Numbered from the stretch's first letter, positions 43,748 through 53,020 are shown. The stretch is 64,000 bases of DNA from Akkermansiaceae bacterium UBA2381 (GCA_002344215.1 DDSV01000023.1:1-64000); one strand, 5' to 3'. Translations and numbers: made by a program. The notes: generated from the letters alone by a model not told the origin.

Positions 43748-46048
43748 TTGAAGAAAAAATTCATCTCCCAAATTCGGGCGCTCATGCTGAAGCCCGAGTA
43801 TCAACCGCTGAACAAAGTTGAGTTGGCCAAGGAACTCAAAGTTCGTACCAACCAGCGATCCGCGTTTCGTGATGCTCTCAGCGAACTGGAGACCACCGGA
43901 GAGCTGAACAAGGGCAAGAAATCCCGTTATCGACTCGCCTCCCGTTCCAAGCGTGCCAGGATCGAGTCATTCGTCGGGACGATACTTTTCTCCCGGGACC
44001 GGAAGCGGCAGAGCGCCTTTTTTGTTCCGGATGATCCCGAGGCTCACCTCTCCTTCAGGACGATGGACCGGCCCAGGATTTTTGTTCCGGGGCGATTGTC
44101 GGGAACCGCACTCGATGGTGACAAGGTGGAGGTCCATCTCGTGCGCAGCGAGCCACCGCGATGGGAACGCCATGCCGGTTTGCGTCCGCCTCGTCGTCCC
44201 GATCCGACCGGGGAAACGGGGGACGAGTTGCATGCCAAGGTCGTGCGGGTGATTTCGAGGACACGGACCCGCATCGTCGGGAAATTCTATGCCAAAGGAT
44301 CCCGTGCCACGGTGGTGCCGGACGACGGCCGTCTTCCGACTTCTTTTCGCCTCACCAGCATCCTGCCCGAGGCGAATCCCGGAGATGTCGTCGTGGCCGA
44401 GTTCACCGGATGGGACAGCCCGCATAATCCGCCGACGGCGGCGATGATAGAAGTGCTCGGACGCGACACCGACCCGGGGGTTGATATCCTCGCGGTGATC
44501 CATCGTTTTGGCCTGCCGCTGGAATTTCCTCCCGCCGTGCTTCACGAAGCGGAAGAGATCCCGGAAACGATCGCTCCGGAGGAAATCGAACGCCGGGAAG
44601 ACTGGCGGGCGCGTCAGGTCTTCACGATCGATCCGGAGGATGCGAGAGATTTTGACGACGCGATTTGTGTGACCGAGAAGTCCGACGGCACCTGGGAACT
44701 GGCCGTGCACATCGCCGATGTCTCGCACTATGTGAAATCCGGCACCGCCCTCGATCGGGAGGCGCAACGACGGGGGAATAGTGTCTACCTCGCCGATCGG
44801 GTTATTCCCATGCTCCCGGAAAAGCTCAGCAATGGCGTCTGCAGTCTCAAGCCGGGAGTGGACCGACTCACCCATGCCGCGATTCTTGAGTTTGATGCGG
44901 CAGGCAAACCGACCGGGTCCCGCTTTGCCTCGGCCGTGATCTGCAGTCATCGTCGTTACTCCTACGAGGAAGCCTTCGGCCTCATGAGTCTGGATGACAG
45001 GGGAGTCGAAGCCGTTTCCGACGAAAAGGAGAAGAGCCTCGTCGTGCATCTCAAACGCGCCTGGCGCCTTGCCGCGATGCTTCGTGAAAAGCGTTTTGCC
45101 AACGGAGCCCTCGATCTTGAGTTTGCGGAGGTGAAAGTGGTTCTCGATGAGCAGGGGCACGCCGTCGGGGTGAAGCGGAGTGATTACGACGAGAGTCATC
45201 AGCTCATTGAGGAGTTTATGCTCGCCGCCAACGAGGCCGTCGCGCTGGAAACAAAGAACGCGCCCGCTCCCTCGCTCTACCGGGTTCATGAGGATCCGGA
45301 TCCGGGAAAACTCCAGGACTTCGCCGAACAGGCGCGGGCCTTTGGGCACATCGTCGGGGATGTCTCGAATCGGGCTGAACTGCAGAAGCTCCTCGCCAAC
45401 GTCCGCGGGAAACTCGAGGAACACAGTCTGAAGATCGCCCTGCTGAAAAGTCTCCGCCGCGCCGCCTACTCGAAGGACTCCATCGGCCACTACGGTCTCG
45501 CGAAGGTGAACTACACCCATTTCACCAGTCCGATTCGTCGATACGCCGATCTCATCGTGCATCGCGCCCTTCGTCGCATTCTTTCCCGACGGCATGAGCC
45601 AACGGCCCCCGCCTTCGCCGACCGGACCCCGGCCTTCGAGGAAATGGGCGCCATTGCCGAACACATTTCCCGAACCGAGCGCGTCGCCGCCGAGGCGGAA
45701 CAGGAGACCCAGCGTCTCAAGATGATCGAGTATCTCGAACACATCTGCGGAGAGGACGACGAGACGGTCTTCGACGCCACTGTCTTCGAAGTCAGGCCGA
45801 TCGGTGCCTTTGCCGAGCTGGACCTGCTCATGGTCAAAGGCATGATCCGCAAGGACGACCTCCCGCCACGGGACGAGTATTTCTTTGATCGAGGCCGCGA
45901 GGAATTCCGCAGCCGGGCAGGCGGTCCTCCCATCGCGGTGGGACAGCGCCTCAAGGTGCGACTCTACCGGGTCAACAAGAGCCGGGGTTTTGTTGATTTT
46001 GTCCCGGTGAGTGAGAACCAGGGCAAGAGGGTGCGGTCACGGGGGTGA
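43748..46048 (+). CDS. rnr: Ribonuclease R
   Basis: 766 aa from TTG 43748; no ATG lies near the expected N-terminus and no strong ribosome binding site is visible, so the exact start is uncertain. Order of domains: N-terminal winged helix (PLNKVELAKELKVRTNQRSA), two cold-shock-like OB folds (VGTILFSRDRKRQSAFFV), the RNB catalytic domain (TIDPEDARDFDDAI with its cluster of metal-binding Asp, and HFTSPIRRYADLIVHRAL), and an S1 domain. It degrades structured RNA 3' to 5'. The basic tail is short. Confidence 0.94.
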   Translation: MKKKFISQIRALMLKPEYQPLNKVELAKELKVRTNQRSAFRDALSELETTGELNKGKKSRYRLASRSKRARIESFVGTILFSRDRKRQSAFFVPDDPEAHLSFRTMDRPRIFVPGRLSGTALDGDKVEVHLVRSEPPRWERHAGLRPPRRPDPTGETGDELHAKVVRVISRTRTRIVGKFYAKGSRATVVPDDGRLPTSFRLTSILPEANPGDVVVAEFTGWDSPHNPPTAAMIEVLGRDTDPGVDILAVIHRFGLPLEFPPAVLHEAEEIPETIAPEEIERREDWRARQVFTIDPEDARDFDDAICVTEKSDGTWELAVHIADVSHYVKSGTALDREAQRRGNSVYLADRVIPMLPEKLSNGVCSLKPGVDRLTHAAILEFDAAGKPTGSRFASAVICSHRRYSYEEAFGLMSLDDRGVEAVSDEKEKSLVVHLKRAWRLAAMLREKRFANGALDLEFAEVKVVLDEQGHAVGVKRSDYDESHQLIEEFMLAANEAVALETKNAPAPSLYRVHEDPDPGKLQDFAEQARAFGHIVGDVSNRAELQKLLANVRGKLEEHSLKIALLKSLRRAAYSKDSIGHYGLAKVNYTHFTSPIRRYADLIVHRALRRILSRRHEPTAPAFADRTPAFEEMGAIAEHISRTERVAAEAEQETQRLKMIEYLEHICGEDDETVFDATVFEVRPIGAFAELDLLMVKGMIRKDDLPPRDEYFFDRGREEFRSRAGGPPIAVGQRLKVRLYRVNKSRGFVDFVPVSENQGKRVRSRG

Positions 46049-46101
46049 GAGGTTGGTTGCTTCTTAAAGCGATTGACTGAAAACCGTCTTTCCGGCACGA
46101 T

Positions 46102-46165
46102 CCGCAAAAGTTGTCCGTATAGCTTACTCGCCAGCGGCGGCACCTCGATTCAGTTCCTTTTGCGG
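46102..46165 (+). other. Long-range inverted repeat ahead of the metallopeptidase gene
   Basis: CCGCAAAAG at 46102-46110 is complementary to CTTTTGCGG at 46157-46165, with 46 bases between. It may fold in the leader of the following gene or be chance. Confidence 0.3.
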
Positions 46166-46206
46166 GGCGTAATCTTGAATTCCGTAAAAGCACATCTCCA
46201 GACGTC

Positions 46207-47436
46207 ATGAAATCCTCTTTCTACATCACTCTGATATGGGCTGTTGGCTTGATTTTTGTGCAGGCCGAAACGCGGGAATGGACAAGCTCAGACGGGAAAA
46301 AGATCGAGGCGACAATCATCAGTCTTGATGGCGAAATGGTCCGTTTGGAGACCGTGAAGGGAAACTTTGAACTCCCCCTTTCAAGACTTTCGAACCCGGA
46401 CCAGGACTTTGCGAAAGAATGGTCGGAAAATAAGAAGGCAGCTGAGATGGCCGCTCCGGCCGGGGGCTCGGGTGATAACGTGGCCCCTCTCCTTGGAGAT
46501 TTCGAAAATCTAAAGCTGGGAGTCTGGCCGCAATTTGTCGTGGCTGATCTGGAAGTCGTAGAGATTGATCCAGCGGAGTCTGCGGCGGAGAACAAGGGTG
46601 AGTATGTCTACCGGACCCCTCATTTCGAGTTTCATTCTCCAGACCGTCTCTCCATCAGTGTGACCCGTGAGTTTGCCCGGATTTTTGAGGCGACCTTTGC
46701 CTTTGTGGAACAAATGCCGATAGGCCTCGCGCCGAAAGGGAGCGCCAATGGCTATTACCAGACGATTTTGTACATGACGGAAGATGCCTACTACCTCGAT
46801 GGTGGCATGCCGGGAAGCGGAGGTATGTTCTCCTGGCGAAGCCGTGGGGAGGAAATGAACGGAATGATCAAAGTGCCGCTCTCCAACCTGGGAGTCGAGT
46901 TCACCGGCAATCGTTTTATCGTGGATCAGAACAAGCGAAGCACCACGCTGACTCATGAGATTGTCCATCAAGTCATGATGCGTTGGCTGGCGACCTCGAT
47001 GCCGACCTGGCTCTCGGAAGGTATTGCCGAGGTGGTTTCGTCGCAATCGTACGATGGCGGAAGATTCAAGCTGAGTTCGATGAACCGGTCGATCGCTGAC
47101 GAGGTCAGCGGTGGCAGCGGGGAATTCCGGATGGTCAAACTTGAGCGCTTGATGACGATCTCGCACGAGGATTGGGCCGCTGAGCTGGCTGGCGGGAATG
47201 GCGGGCGCTACTACAACAGTGCCAATGTACTCGCCTACTATTTCCTGAGGCTTGATGGAGAGGGAAATGGGGCGAATCTGGTGGAGTTTCTGAAAGAAAT
47301 CACCAAAGGAAACCGGGCAGACGGCTCAACAGAAGCGCAGGCCACCTTTCTTCTGAGGGATCGAGATTATGAGAAACTGGAAGTGGACCTCGCACGGGCC
47401 TGGCGGAGCGAAGGCTTGAAAGTCGAATTTAATTAG
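46207..47436 (+). CDS. Secreted SHD1-like plus peptidase MA-type metallopeptidase
   Basis: 409 aa. A signal peptide (YITLIWAVGLIFVQA) leads into an SHD1-like N-terminal domain (REWTSSDGKKIEATIISL, ending LSNPDQDFAKEW), similar in layout to that of the propeller protein encoded at 13335. The second part carries a zinc-peptidase signature HEIVHQ (H250, E251, H254) with the glutamate of WLSEGIAEVV (E271) as third ligand, as in the peptidase MA/DUF1570 group. Zinc-dependent proteolysis outside the cytoplasm is likely; the substrate is unknown. Confidence 0.85.
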   Translation: MKSSFYITLIWAVGLIFVQAETREWTSSDGKKIEATIISLDGEMVRLETVKGNFELPLSRLSNPDQDFAKEWSENKKAAEMAAPAGGSGDNVAPLLGDFENLKLGVWPQFVVADLEVVEIDPAESAAENKGEYVYRTPHFEFHSPDRLSISVTREFARIFEATFAFVEQMPIGLAPKGSANGYYQTILYMTEDAYYLDGGMPGSGGMFSWRSRGEEMNGMIKVPLSNLGVEFTGNRFIVDQNKRSTTLTHEIVHQVMMRWLATSMPTWLSEGIAEVVSSQSYDGGRFKLSSMNRSIADEVSGGSGEFRMVKLERLMTISHEDWAAELAGGNGGRYYNSANVLAYYFLRLDGEGNGANLVEFLKEITKGNRADGSTEAQATFLLRDRDYEKLEVDLARAWRSEGLKVEFN

Positions 47437-47610
47437 TAAGCCCAATTCGGTGGGGTGGGGTGACGCTGAGGTCCTCCTATGATCTGCCCGGGCAAGGGAT
47501 CCGGTGCTAAACCGTTACCCGCCAACCCTATCCGCTTGACCCGGCCACCCAATCGGTGAGAATTTGGGAAACGATTGGATCAGGGCGGGGTTAAACCCTC
47601 CCGGACGACT

Positions 47611-48849
47611 ATGCCCTCATTCTCCTACACTGCCATTGACCGCACCGGAAACAAGGTTTCCGGGAGCGTCTCGGTCAGGAACAAGGCGGATGCCTACCGC
47701 GAGCTGGAATCGAGGGCGCTGACCCCCGTCCTCGTCAATCCGACCCCGGAGGGTGAAACCGGGGCGAAGTCGGGCGGCGCGAAACCAGGCAAATCGAGCC
47801 GGAACACCCGCCTGAAGCGTCAGGAGCTGGTCCTTTTTACCGAGGAACTCGCCGATCTGCTCGATGCGGGGATGAATCTCGAGAGGGCGCTCAAAATTCT
47901 CCAGGAACGTCAGGCCAATCAGTCGATCCGTTCGGTTTCCGGATGTCTCAGGGATGAGATCCGCGAGGGTTCCCGTTTTTCGAAAGCGCTCGCGATCGCT
48001 TCGCCCTCATTTGATGAACTCTACAGCAGCCTCGTCGCGGCCGGCGAGGCGAGCGGTTCCCTGCCCGAAATCCTGCGTCGACTTGTCGTGAATCTAAAGC
48101 AGCTCTTCGATCTTCAACGACGCACCGTCGGGGCGATGATCTACCCCATCACGGTGATGCTCGCCTGTGTGGTTCTCCTATTTGTTTTCAGCACCGTATT
48201 GATGCCGTCCCTCAGCGAGATGATGCAGAAGACGGGGCAGGAGCTGCCCATGATCACTGACCTGCTGATCCGTTTCACCAATTTTATGTCGGCCTGGTGG
48301 TGGCTCATTCTCGGAGTGATGGTGGGATCGGCAGTCGGCTTCCGCATCGCCATTGCCACCCCGGCGGGTCGGGAGTGGTGGGACCGGTATAAAATGCAGC
48401 TCCCCGCCTTCGGTCCGGTCATCATGGGACGATTTTACGCCCAGTTCTGCCACACCATGTCGAACCTGATCAACAACGGGGTCCCGCTCCACAGCAGTCT
48501 CAAACTCGTCACCCGGGGGACGCCAAACCGTTACATCCGGAATCGTCTCGAAAAGGTCGTTCTGGATGTGGGTGAGGGCACGAGCCTGGCACGATCCATG
48601 GAGAAAACGAAATCCTTCCCCGAGCAGCTTGTGGACCGTATCGCCATTGGCGAGCAGACCGGGGAACTGGGCAAAGCCTTTTCCAAAGCGGCTGCTAAAT
48701 ATGACGAGGACCTCGATGTCCGTATCGCGCGATTGACGACGGTCGTTCCGACGGTCATGCTAGTCTTTGTGGCGGCAATCGTCGGCGTCGTGGCCTATTG
48801 CATGATCACGACGATCTTCGGCTCCATGTCCGGAATCCGGGGCCGCTGA
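47611..48849 (+). CDS. gspF: Type II secretion inner-membrane platform protein GspF
   Basis: The ATG at 47611 (MPSFSYTAIDRTGNKVSG) gives 412 aa; a TTG 12 codons upstream is not needed. The family layout is a cytoplasmic N-domain (RQELVLFTEELADLLDAGMN), a first membrane helix (MIYPITVMLACVVLLFVFST), a second one (WWWLILGVMVGSAVGF), a repeated cytoplasmic domain (FCHTMSNLINNGVPLHSSL) and a last helix (VVPTVMLVFVAAIVGVVAYC). It anchors the assembly ATPase. It opens a gspFGHIJK run; gspD, E, L and M are not in the window. Confidence 0.94.
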   Translation: MPSFSYTAIDRTGNKVSGSVSVRNKADAYRELESRALTPVLVNPTPEGETGAKSGGAKPGKSSRNTRLKRQELVLFTEELADLLDAGMNLERALKILQERQANQSIRSVSGCLRDEIREGSRFSKALAIASPSFDELYSSLVAAGEASGSLPEILRRLVVNLKQLFDLQRRTVGAMIYPITVMLACVVLLFVFSTVLMPSLSEMMQKTGQELPMITDLLIRFTNFMSAWWWLILGVMVGSAVGFRIAIATPAGREWWDRYKMQLPAFGPVIMGRFYAQFCHTMSNLINNGVPLHSSLKLVTRGTPNRYIRNRLEKVVLDVGEGTSLARSMEKTKSFPEQLVDRIAIGEQTGELGKAFSKAAAKYDEDLDVRIARLTTVVPTVMLVFVAAIVGVVAYCMITTIFGSMSGIRGR

Positions 48850-48868
48850 ACATTTCAGATTTCGAAAG

Positions 48869-49309
48869 ATGAAACACACTCCAGTCACTCCATCACGCCG
48901 CGCCCGTCGATCTTCCGGTTTTACCCTGGTCGAGCTGGTGATCGTCATTACCATTATCGCCGTCCTCTCGGGCTCCGGAATCTACCTCATCGTCGGCTTT
49001 ATCGATGATGCAAAATACCAGCGGGTCGATTCCGATCTCAAGGCCCTTGATCTGGCGCTGAAGAGTTACGAGCGCAACAACTACTTTAAACCTCCCACCC
49101 AGGAGCAGGGCTTGCAGGCGCTCGTCGAGAAACCCAGCGGCGATCCGCAACCCGAGCGCTGGCGCGCCTACCTCGATGAACCGATGAAGGATCCCTGGGG
49201 ACTCGATTATCAATACCGCTTCCCGCCTCAGAAGAGCACCAAAAAATATGACATCTTTTCCTTCGGTGAAGACGGGGTGGAAAGCGACGACGACATCGGG
49301 AACTGGTAG
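48869..49309 (+). CDS. gspG: Major pseudopilin GspG
   Basis: 146 aa. The leader ends in SSG and the mature N-terminus FTLVELVIVITIIAVLSGS has the conserved Glu at +5. The C-terminal part is diagnostic of GspG: LDLALKSYERNNYFKPPTQE, QGLQALVEKP, DEPMKDPWGLDYQYRFP, and a calcium-site-like end (FSFGEDGVESDDDIGNW). It builds the body of the secretion pseudopilus. Confidence 0.95.
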   Translation: MKHTPVTPSRRARRSSGFTLVELVIVITIIAVLSGSGIYLIVGFIDDAKYQRVDSDLKALDLALKSYERNNYFKPPTQEQGLQALVEKPSGDPQPERWRAYLDEPMKDPWGLDYQYRFPPQKSTKKYDIFSFGEDGVESDDDIGNW

Positions 49310-49937
49310 TTCGCGTTCGGGCGTTCGGGGCTTCACTCTCGTGGAAGTGGTCATCGCCATTTCCGTGCTCGCGATTCTGACCGGTCTCGCCGTTCCCGCG
49401 ATCGACAGCGTGCAGCGGGAGAGGCTGGCGCGTGAGCCGGTCAACAAGCTCATTCTCATGGCCCGTGAGATTCGCGGCCGGGCCATGGCCGAGCAACGGC
49501 CCTACCAGATCGTCTTCGACGGAGAGGGTTTCCGGGCCTCGCGCTTTTTTCATCCCTACGGAGGCCCCGGAGAATTTGAAACGCTTCGGCAGGAACTTGA
49601 GCAATTGGAATTGCGCGACGAGATGGTCGAGGCCTCGGAGAACCGGGGCATGGCCGTTGAGGAAACCGAACCGGATCCCTTGAAAGAGCAGGTCGAGGAG
49701 GGTCTGCGTTTCCTGGAGGAGTATAAGATCGATCCCTCCCTTCAGGTCAGTTTGAAATTCTGGGACGATACCCAGTGGGTTAGCGTGGAAGGCGGAGAAT
49801 ACCGGCGCTGGATTTTCCAGCCCTCGGGCATGTGTGAACCGATGCGAATTCGCGTTGAGGCCGAAAAATCCTATTTCGAAGTCGAGTTTCATCCGCTCAC
49901 CGCGGATGTGAAATCGGAGCGTTCCTGGGTCGAGTAG
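49248..49937 (+). CDS. gspH: Minor pseudopilin GspH-like
   Basis: 229 aa from ATG 49248, which overlaps gspG by 62 bases; a GTG at 49266 is an alternative start. The leader ends in RG before FTLVEVVIAISVLAILTGLA, with Glu at +5. The rest fits GspH in position and beta content (QRPYQIVFDGEGFRASRFF, RRWIFQPSGMCEPMRIRV). A charged helical insert (LRQELEQLELRDEMVEASEN) is longer than usual. Assignment as GspH rests on order and the pilin domain. Confidence 0.82.
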   Translation: MTSFPSVKTGWKATTTSGTGSSRSGVRGFTLVEVVIAISVLAILTGLAVPAIDSVQRERLAREPVNKLILMAREIRGRAMAEQRPYQIVFDGEGFRASRFFHPYGGPGEFETLRQELEQLELRDEMVEASENRGMAVEETEPDPLKEQVEEGLRFLEEYKIDPSLQVSLKFWDDTQWVSVEGGEYRRWIFQPSGMCEPMRIRVEAEKSYFEVEFHPLTADVKSERSWVE

Positions 49938-49944
49938 CAAGGTG

Positions 49945-50352
49945 ATGAAATCGAGTCCACAGGATCGAAGTTTGAACGGGGGATATGCTCTCCTCGACGT
50001 CGTTCTTGCGGTGGCGCTCTTCGCGATCACCGTGACCGGCCTGATGGGGGTGATGCAACGGGTTAGCGAAACCTCTTCGGGATTTGCGAGGGACCGCTAT
50101 ATTCAACAACAGTTGGAGGGGCTCCTCGCAGAGCGACGAAAAGTGAGTGTCGACGCCATGGCGACTGAAGTGTTTGACGAACAGTCGAACATCACCTTCC
50201 GGACCTATGCCGAGCCGTTTGAGGTGAATAACGGAGAAGGCAACGAACTGACAGATCTCTACAAGCTGACGGCGGAGGCGACCTATCTCGACGACGGGGG
50301 AGAGCAGGTGGAAAAGGCGGAGCTCATTATTTACAAGGAGCCGGAACGATGA
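49945..50352 (+). CDS. gspI: Minor pseudopilin GspI-like
   Basis: 135 aa from ATG 49945, directly after a GTG that could also serve. The leader ends in NGG and the hydrophobic helix is YALLDVVLAVALFAITVTGL. The canonical Phe and Glu of the methylation motif are replaced by Tyr and Asp (Y+1, D+5). The remaining 95 residues are beta-rich. It overlaps gspJ by four bases (ATGA). The order F-G-H-I-J-K supports the assignment. Confidence 0.8.
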   Translation: MKSSPQDRSLNGGYALLDVVLAVALFAITVTGLMGVMQRVSETSSGFARDRYIQQQLEGLLAERRKVSVDAMATEVFDEQSNITFRTYAEPFEVNNGEGNELTDLYKLTAEATYLDDGGEQVEKAELIIYKEPER

Positions 50353-51359
50353 GAAAAGGCGCCGACACCTCCCGATATTCGCAGGCTGCTTTCTCGCTTT
50401 TTGAGATCGTCGTGGCGATGACGATACTCGGAGTCATTTCCGGATCCGTTCTTTCCATTCTCTGGCAGGCGGGTGATACCGCCCGGGAAATCCGGGAACT
50501 CGATCAGCGGGATGAGGAGGTGAGCCGATTCATCGCCCTGCTCCGCGAGACGATCGAGAATCTTCCGGCTGACGGGACCATTTCCATGAAACCGGCGGAG
50601 GAAACGACATCCGGGTATCCTGAGTTGATCATTGAAAACAGTGCGACGGGTTTTGTCTTCGGCGAGATCGTGGGAAGCAGCGAAGAGACGGTCATTTCGC
50701 TTCGTCCCGGAAAGGTGTCCCCGGACGGACAGCCGACTTTTGACCTGGCTTTGAGCCGAAGTGAGTTCGAGCCGGACGACACCGATGGTTCCGGCATGGT
50801 CTTCGGAGTGGGTGAAGAGGATTTCCTCCAGTCGGATGATGACGGTCGCTACTGGCTGCCTCTCCTCACCGGGGTCACGGCGGCGAGCTGGAACTTCTGG
50901 GACGATGAGCAGCAGGCCTGGATCGATGAATGGACGGACGACGAGAAGATGCCTGAGCTGCTCGCCTTTTCGCTTGATGACGCCTACCGGCCGGTGCCGC
51001 TCCGGGTGGTTTTTGAAGTGCCCGAACAGGCTTCCAATCCGGAGACGGCGGCAACGACCCAGACCTCCGCTCCTGCGAGCACCTCGACGGTGCAACCGGC
51101 AGGCGGAAGCGGGACGGGTGGAGGAAATCAGGGAGGTGGCAACGGTCAGGGAGGGGCTGGAAATGGCGGGCAGGGGGGCGGTCGTCCCGGCGGAGATGGA
51201 CGCCCCGGAGGAGGCGGCCGGCCTGGAGGCGGAGGTCGGCCCGGAGGGGGTGGCCCGGGAGGTCCCGGTGGCGGCGGGCCAGGCGGCGGACCGGGCGGAG
51301 GGCCACCTGGAGGTGGTGCGTCGGGCGGCGGGTCAAGCTCAGGAGGGGCTCAACCATGA
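50349..51359 (+). CDS. gspJ: Minor pseudopilin GspJ-like with long glycine-rich tail
   Basis: 336 aa. The pilin helix is FSLFEIVVAMTILGVISGSV with Glu at +5, preceded by Ala-Ala rather than Gly. A GspJ-type globular domain spans about residues 45-225 (SRFIALLRETIENLPADGTI, LLTGVTAASWNFWDDEQQAW, LRVVFEVPEQ). Residues 251-336 are almost only Gly with Pro, Arg, Ser, Asn and Gln (GGGRPGGGGRPGGGG and similar), an addition not normal for GspJ. It overlaps gspK by four bases. Confidence 0.85.
   Translation: MRKGADTSRYSQAAFSLFEIVVAMTILGVISGSVLSILWQAGDTAREIRELDQRDEEVSRFIALLRETIENLPADGTISMKPAEETTSGYPELIIENSATGFVFGEIVGSSEETVISLRPGKVSPDGQPTFDLALSRSEFEPDDTDGSGMVFGVGEEDFLQSDDDGRYWLPLLTGVTAASWNFWDDEQQAWIDEWTDDEKMPELLAFSLDDAYRPVPLRVVFEVPEQASNPETAATTQTSAPASTSTVQPAGGSGTGGGNQGGGNGQGGAGNGGQGGGRPGGDGRPGGGGRPGGGGRPGGGGPGGPGGGGPGGGPGGGPPGGGASGGGSSSGGAQP
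51100..51356 (+). repeat. GGN-rich low-complexity coding repeat (GspJ tail)
   Basis: The DNA is a run of imperfect GGN and CCN triplets that encodes the Gly-rich tail. Short units such as GGAGGCGG and CGGCCCGG recur, so length change by replication slippage is plausible. Confidence 0.85.
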
Positions 51360-52294
51360 GATTGACCCTCAGCAAATTCCGGAAGGAAAAGGGCATGGCC
51401 CTGCTCCTCGTTCTCGTCGCCGTGATGGCTCTTTCCCTGATCGCCATGGGGCTGTATGAGTCATCGCAGGCTTCGTGGGACGAGAGCACTTTGGAGCGGG
51501 CACGATATCAGGCGGGACTCCTCGCCGAGAGCGGCTTGTCGATTGCCCTGCATCCCGAGATTGAGCCGGGTGATGAAGCGTTGCGGCAGACCCTTGCGCC
51601 GGAACGTAGCTTCGAAGTAAAGATCACCAGCGAAGGAGGGTTGTTGCCGGTGAACAGCCTGACCGACGACAAACTGCGGGACGCGGCGATCGAGTTGTTT
51701 GTCGCCTGGGGGCTCGATGCCGCCGCTGCGAGTCGTGCCGCTGATTCCCTTGCCGACTGGATCGACGATGATTCCGATCCCTATCCGAGCGGAGCGGAGA
51801 ATACCTTTTATGCCGGTATTGAGTTTCCGCAGTTTCCCGCCAACGCTCCCTTCACCTCACTGGAGCAGCTCCTCTTTGTTGCGGGGATGGATCAGCTGGA
51901 AAAGGTGCAGCCTTTCTGGCGGGACTACTTCACGATCCATTCGGACGGTCTGGTCGATCTGAATGCCGCCTCCTGGGAATTGATTCGAGCCCTCACCGGA
52001 TCGACCGAGGATTCCGCGAAGAACTTTGTCGCGGTCAGGAACGGAGACGACACCCTCGAGGGCACTGTCGATGACTACACCTTTGATGATGTCGGCGAAG
52101 TACAGTCGCTCCTGGGGCTGTCCGACGGTGAGTGGAACGAGATTGCCTCATTGGTGACTTTGTCAGGGACGATCAAGCGGATCGAGAGCACGGGACGAAT
52201 CGGAGACTTCCGGGAGACCCGCATTGTCCTCGCGGAGGAGACCACCGAAGGGCGGAATACCGTTCTGAAGCCGGTGGCACGTCTCCGGAAATGA
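51356..52294 (+). CDS. gspK: Minor pseudopilin GspK
   Basis: 312 aa. The leader is KEKG before MALLLVLVAVMALSLIAMGL; the missing Glu at +5 is typical for GspK, the tip subunit. The large helical insertion domain is present (SRAADSLADWIDDDSDPYPS, FTSLEQLLFVAGMD), followed by helix-hairpin-like elements (LVDLNAASWELIRALTG). It ends the gsp run; trmD begins 33 bases later. Confidence 0.9.
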   Translation: MRLTLSKFRKEKGMALLLVLVAVMALSLIAMGLYESSQASWDESTLERARYQAGLLAESGLSIALHPEIEPGDEALRQTLAPERSFEVKITSEGGLLPVNSLTDDKLRDAAIELFVAWGLDAAAASRAADSLADWIDDDSDPYPSGAENTFYAGIEFPQFPANAPFTSLEQLLFVAGMDQLEKVQPFWRDYFTIHSDGLVDLNAASWELIRALTGSTEDSAKNFVAVRNGDDTLEGTVDDYTFDDVGEVQSLLGLSDGEWNEIASLVTLSGTIKRIESTGRIGDFRETRIVLAEETTEGRNTVLKPVARLRK

Positions 52295-52327
52295 GCGTAG
52301 ACTGCCTGCCCGTTCTGTCCTGTCGCG

Positions 52328-53020
52328 ATGAAGATTGATATCGTCACCATATTTCCCGAGATTGCCAAAGGACCTCTGAGCTCAAGCATCATGGGCCGGG
52401 CGACCAAAGCGGGCCTGGTTGAGATCCACTTCCACGATCTGCGCGACTACACCACCGACAAGCACCGTCAGGTCGATGACATTCCCTACGGGGGAGGCCC
52501 CGGAATGGTGATGAAACCGGAGCCCTTCTTTGCCGCGGTTGACGCTCTGAAATCGGATCAGTCCAAGGTGATTTTCCTGACTCCGCAGGGTCCGCCTTTC
52601 CGACAGGCCAAGGCGGTCGAACTTTCCCGCTGCGAGCATCTCATTTTCCTCTGCGGTCATTACGAGGGGGTCGATCACCGTGTCATCGAAGCGCTCGTCG
52701 ATGAGGAGATATCCATCGGCGACTACGTCTTAACAAACGGGACGCTCGCTGCGGCGGTCGTGGTCGATGCGATCGTTCGCCTTATCCCCGGTGTCCTCGG
52801 AGATGAGCGATCCGCTGAGACCGAGTCATTTTCGGGTGATGGGAATCGCCTTGAGGCCCCCCAATACACCCGGCCCGCCGAGTTCGCCGGGATGCCGGTT
52901 CCGGAGGTGCTTTTGTCAGGGAATCACGGGGTCATCGCGGCGTGGAGAGAGGCTAAGGGCGAAGAGCGGACTCTCCAGAATCGTCCTGATCTCATGGAAC
53001 CTCCGTCGATTTCCGGGTGA
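52328..53020 (+). CDS. trmD: tRNA (guanine-37-N1)-methyltransferase
   Basis: 230 aa. The SPOUT-knot signatures are complete: MKIDIVTIFPEI at the start, HDLRDYTTDKHRQVDDIPYG, GGPGMVMKPEPF, LCGHYEGVDHRV and EEISIGDYVLTNGTLAA. It methylates G37 next to the anticodon and prevents frameshifting. The usual neighbours rpsP, rimM and rplS are not found here; the following DNA changes in base composition, so the right side may have been replaced by the island. Confidence 0.96.
   Translation: MKIDIVTIFPEIAKGPLSSSIMGRATKAGLVEIHFHDLRDYTTDKHRQVDDIPYGGGPGMVMKPEPFFAAVDALKSDQSKVIFLTPQGPPFRQAKAVELSRCEHLIFLCGHYEGVDHRVIEALVDEEISIGDYVLTNGTLAAAVVVDAIVRLIPGVLGDERSAETESFSGDGNRLEAPQYTRPAEFAGMPVPEVLLSGNHGVIAAWREAKGEERTLQNRPDLMEPPSISG

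Noticed and set aside
43967..45742. Long minus-strand open frame (591 codons)
   Set aside because: It is fully antisense to the well-supported rnr gene; the composition follows from its GC-rich codons and the translation shows no family feature.
51100..51356. Repetitive GGN-rich DNA considered as a CRISPR or minisatellite array
   Set aside because: It is in frame within gspJ, units are irregular, there are no unique spacers and no cas genes are in the window.
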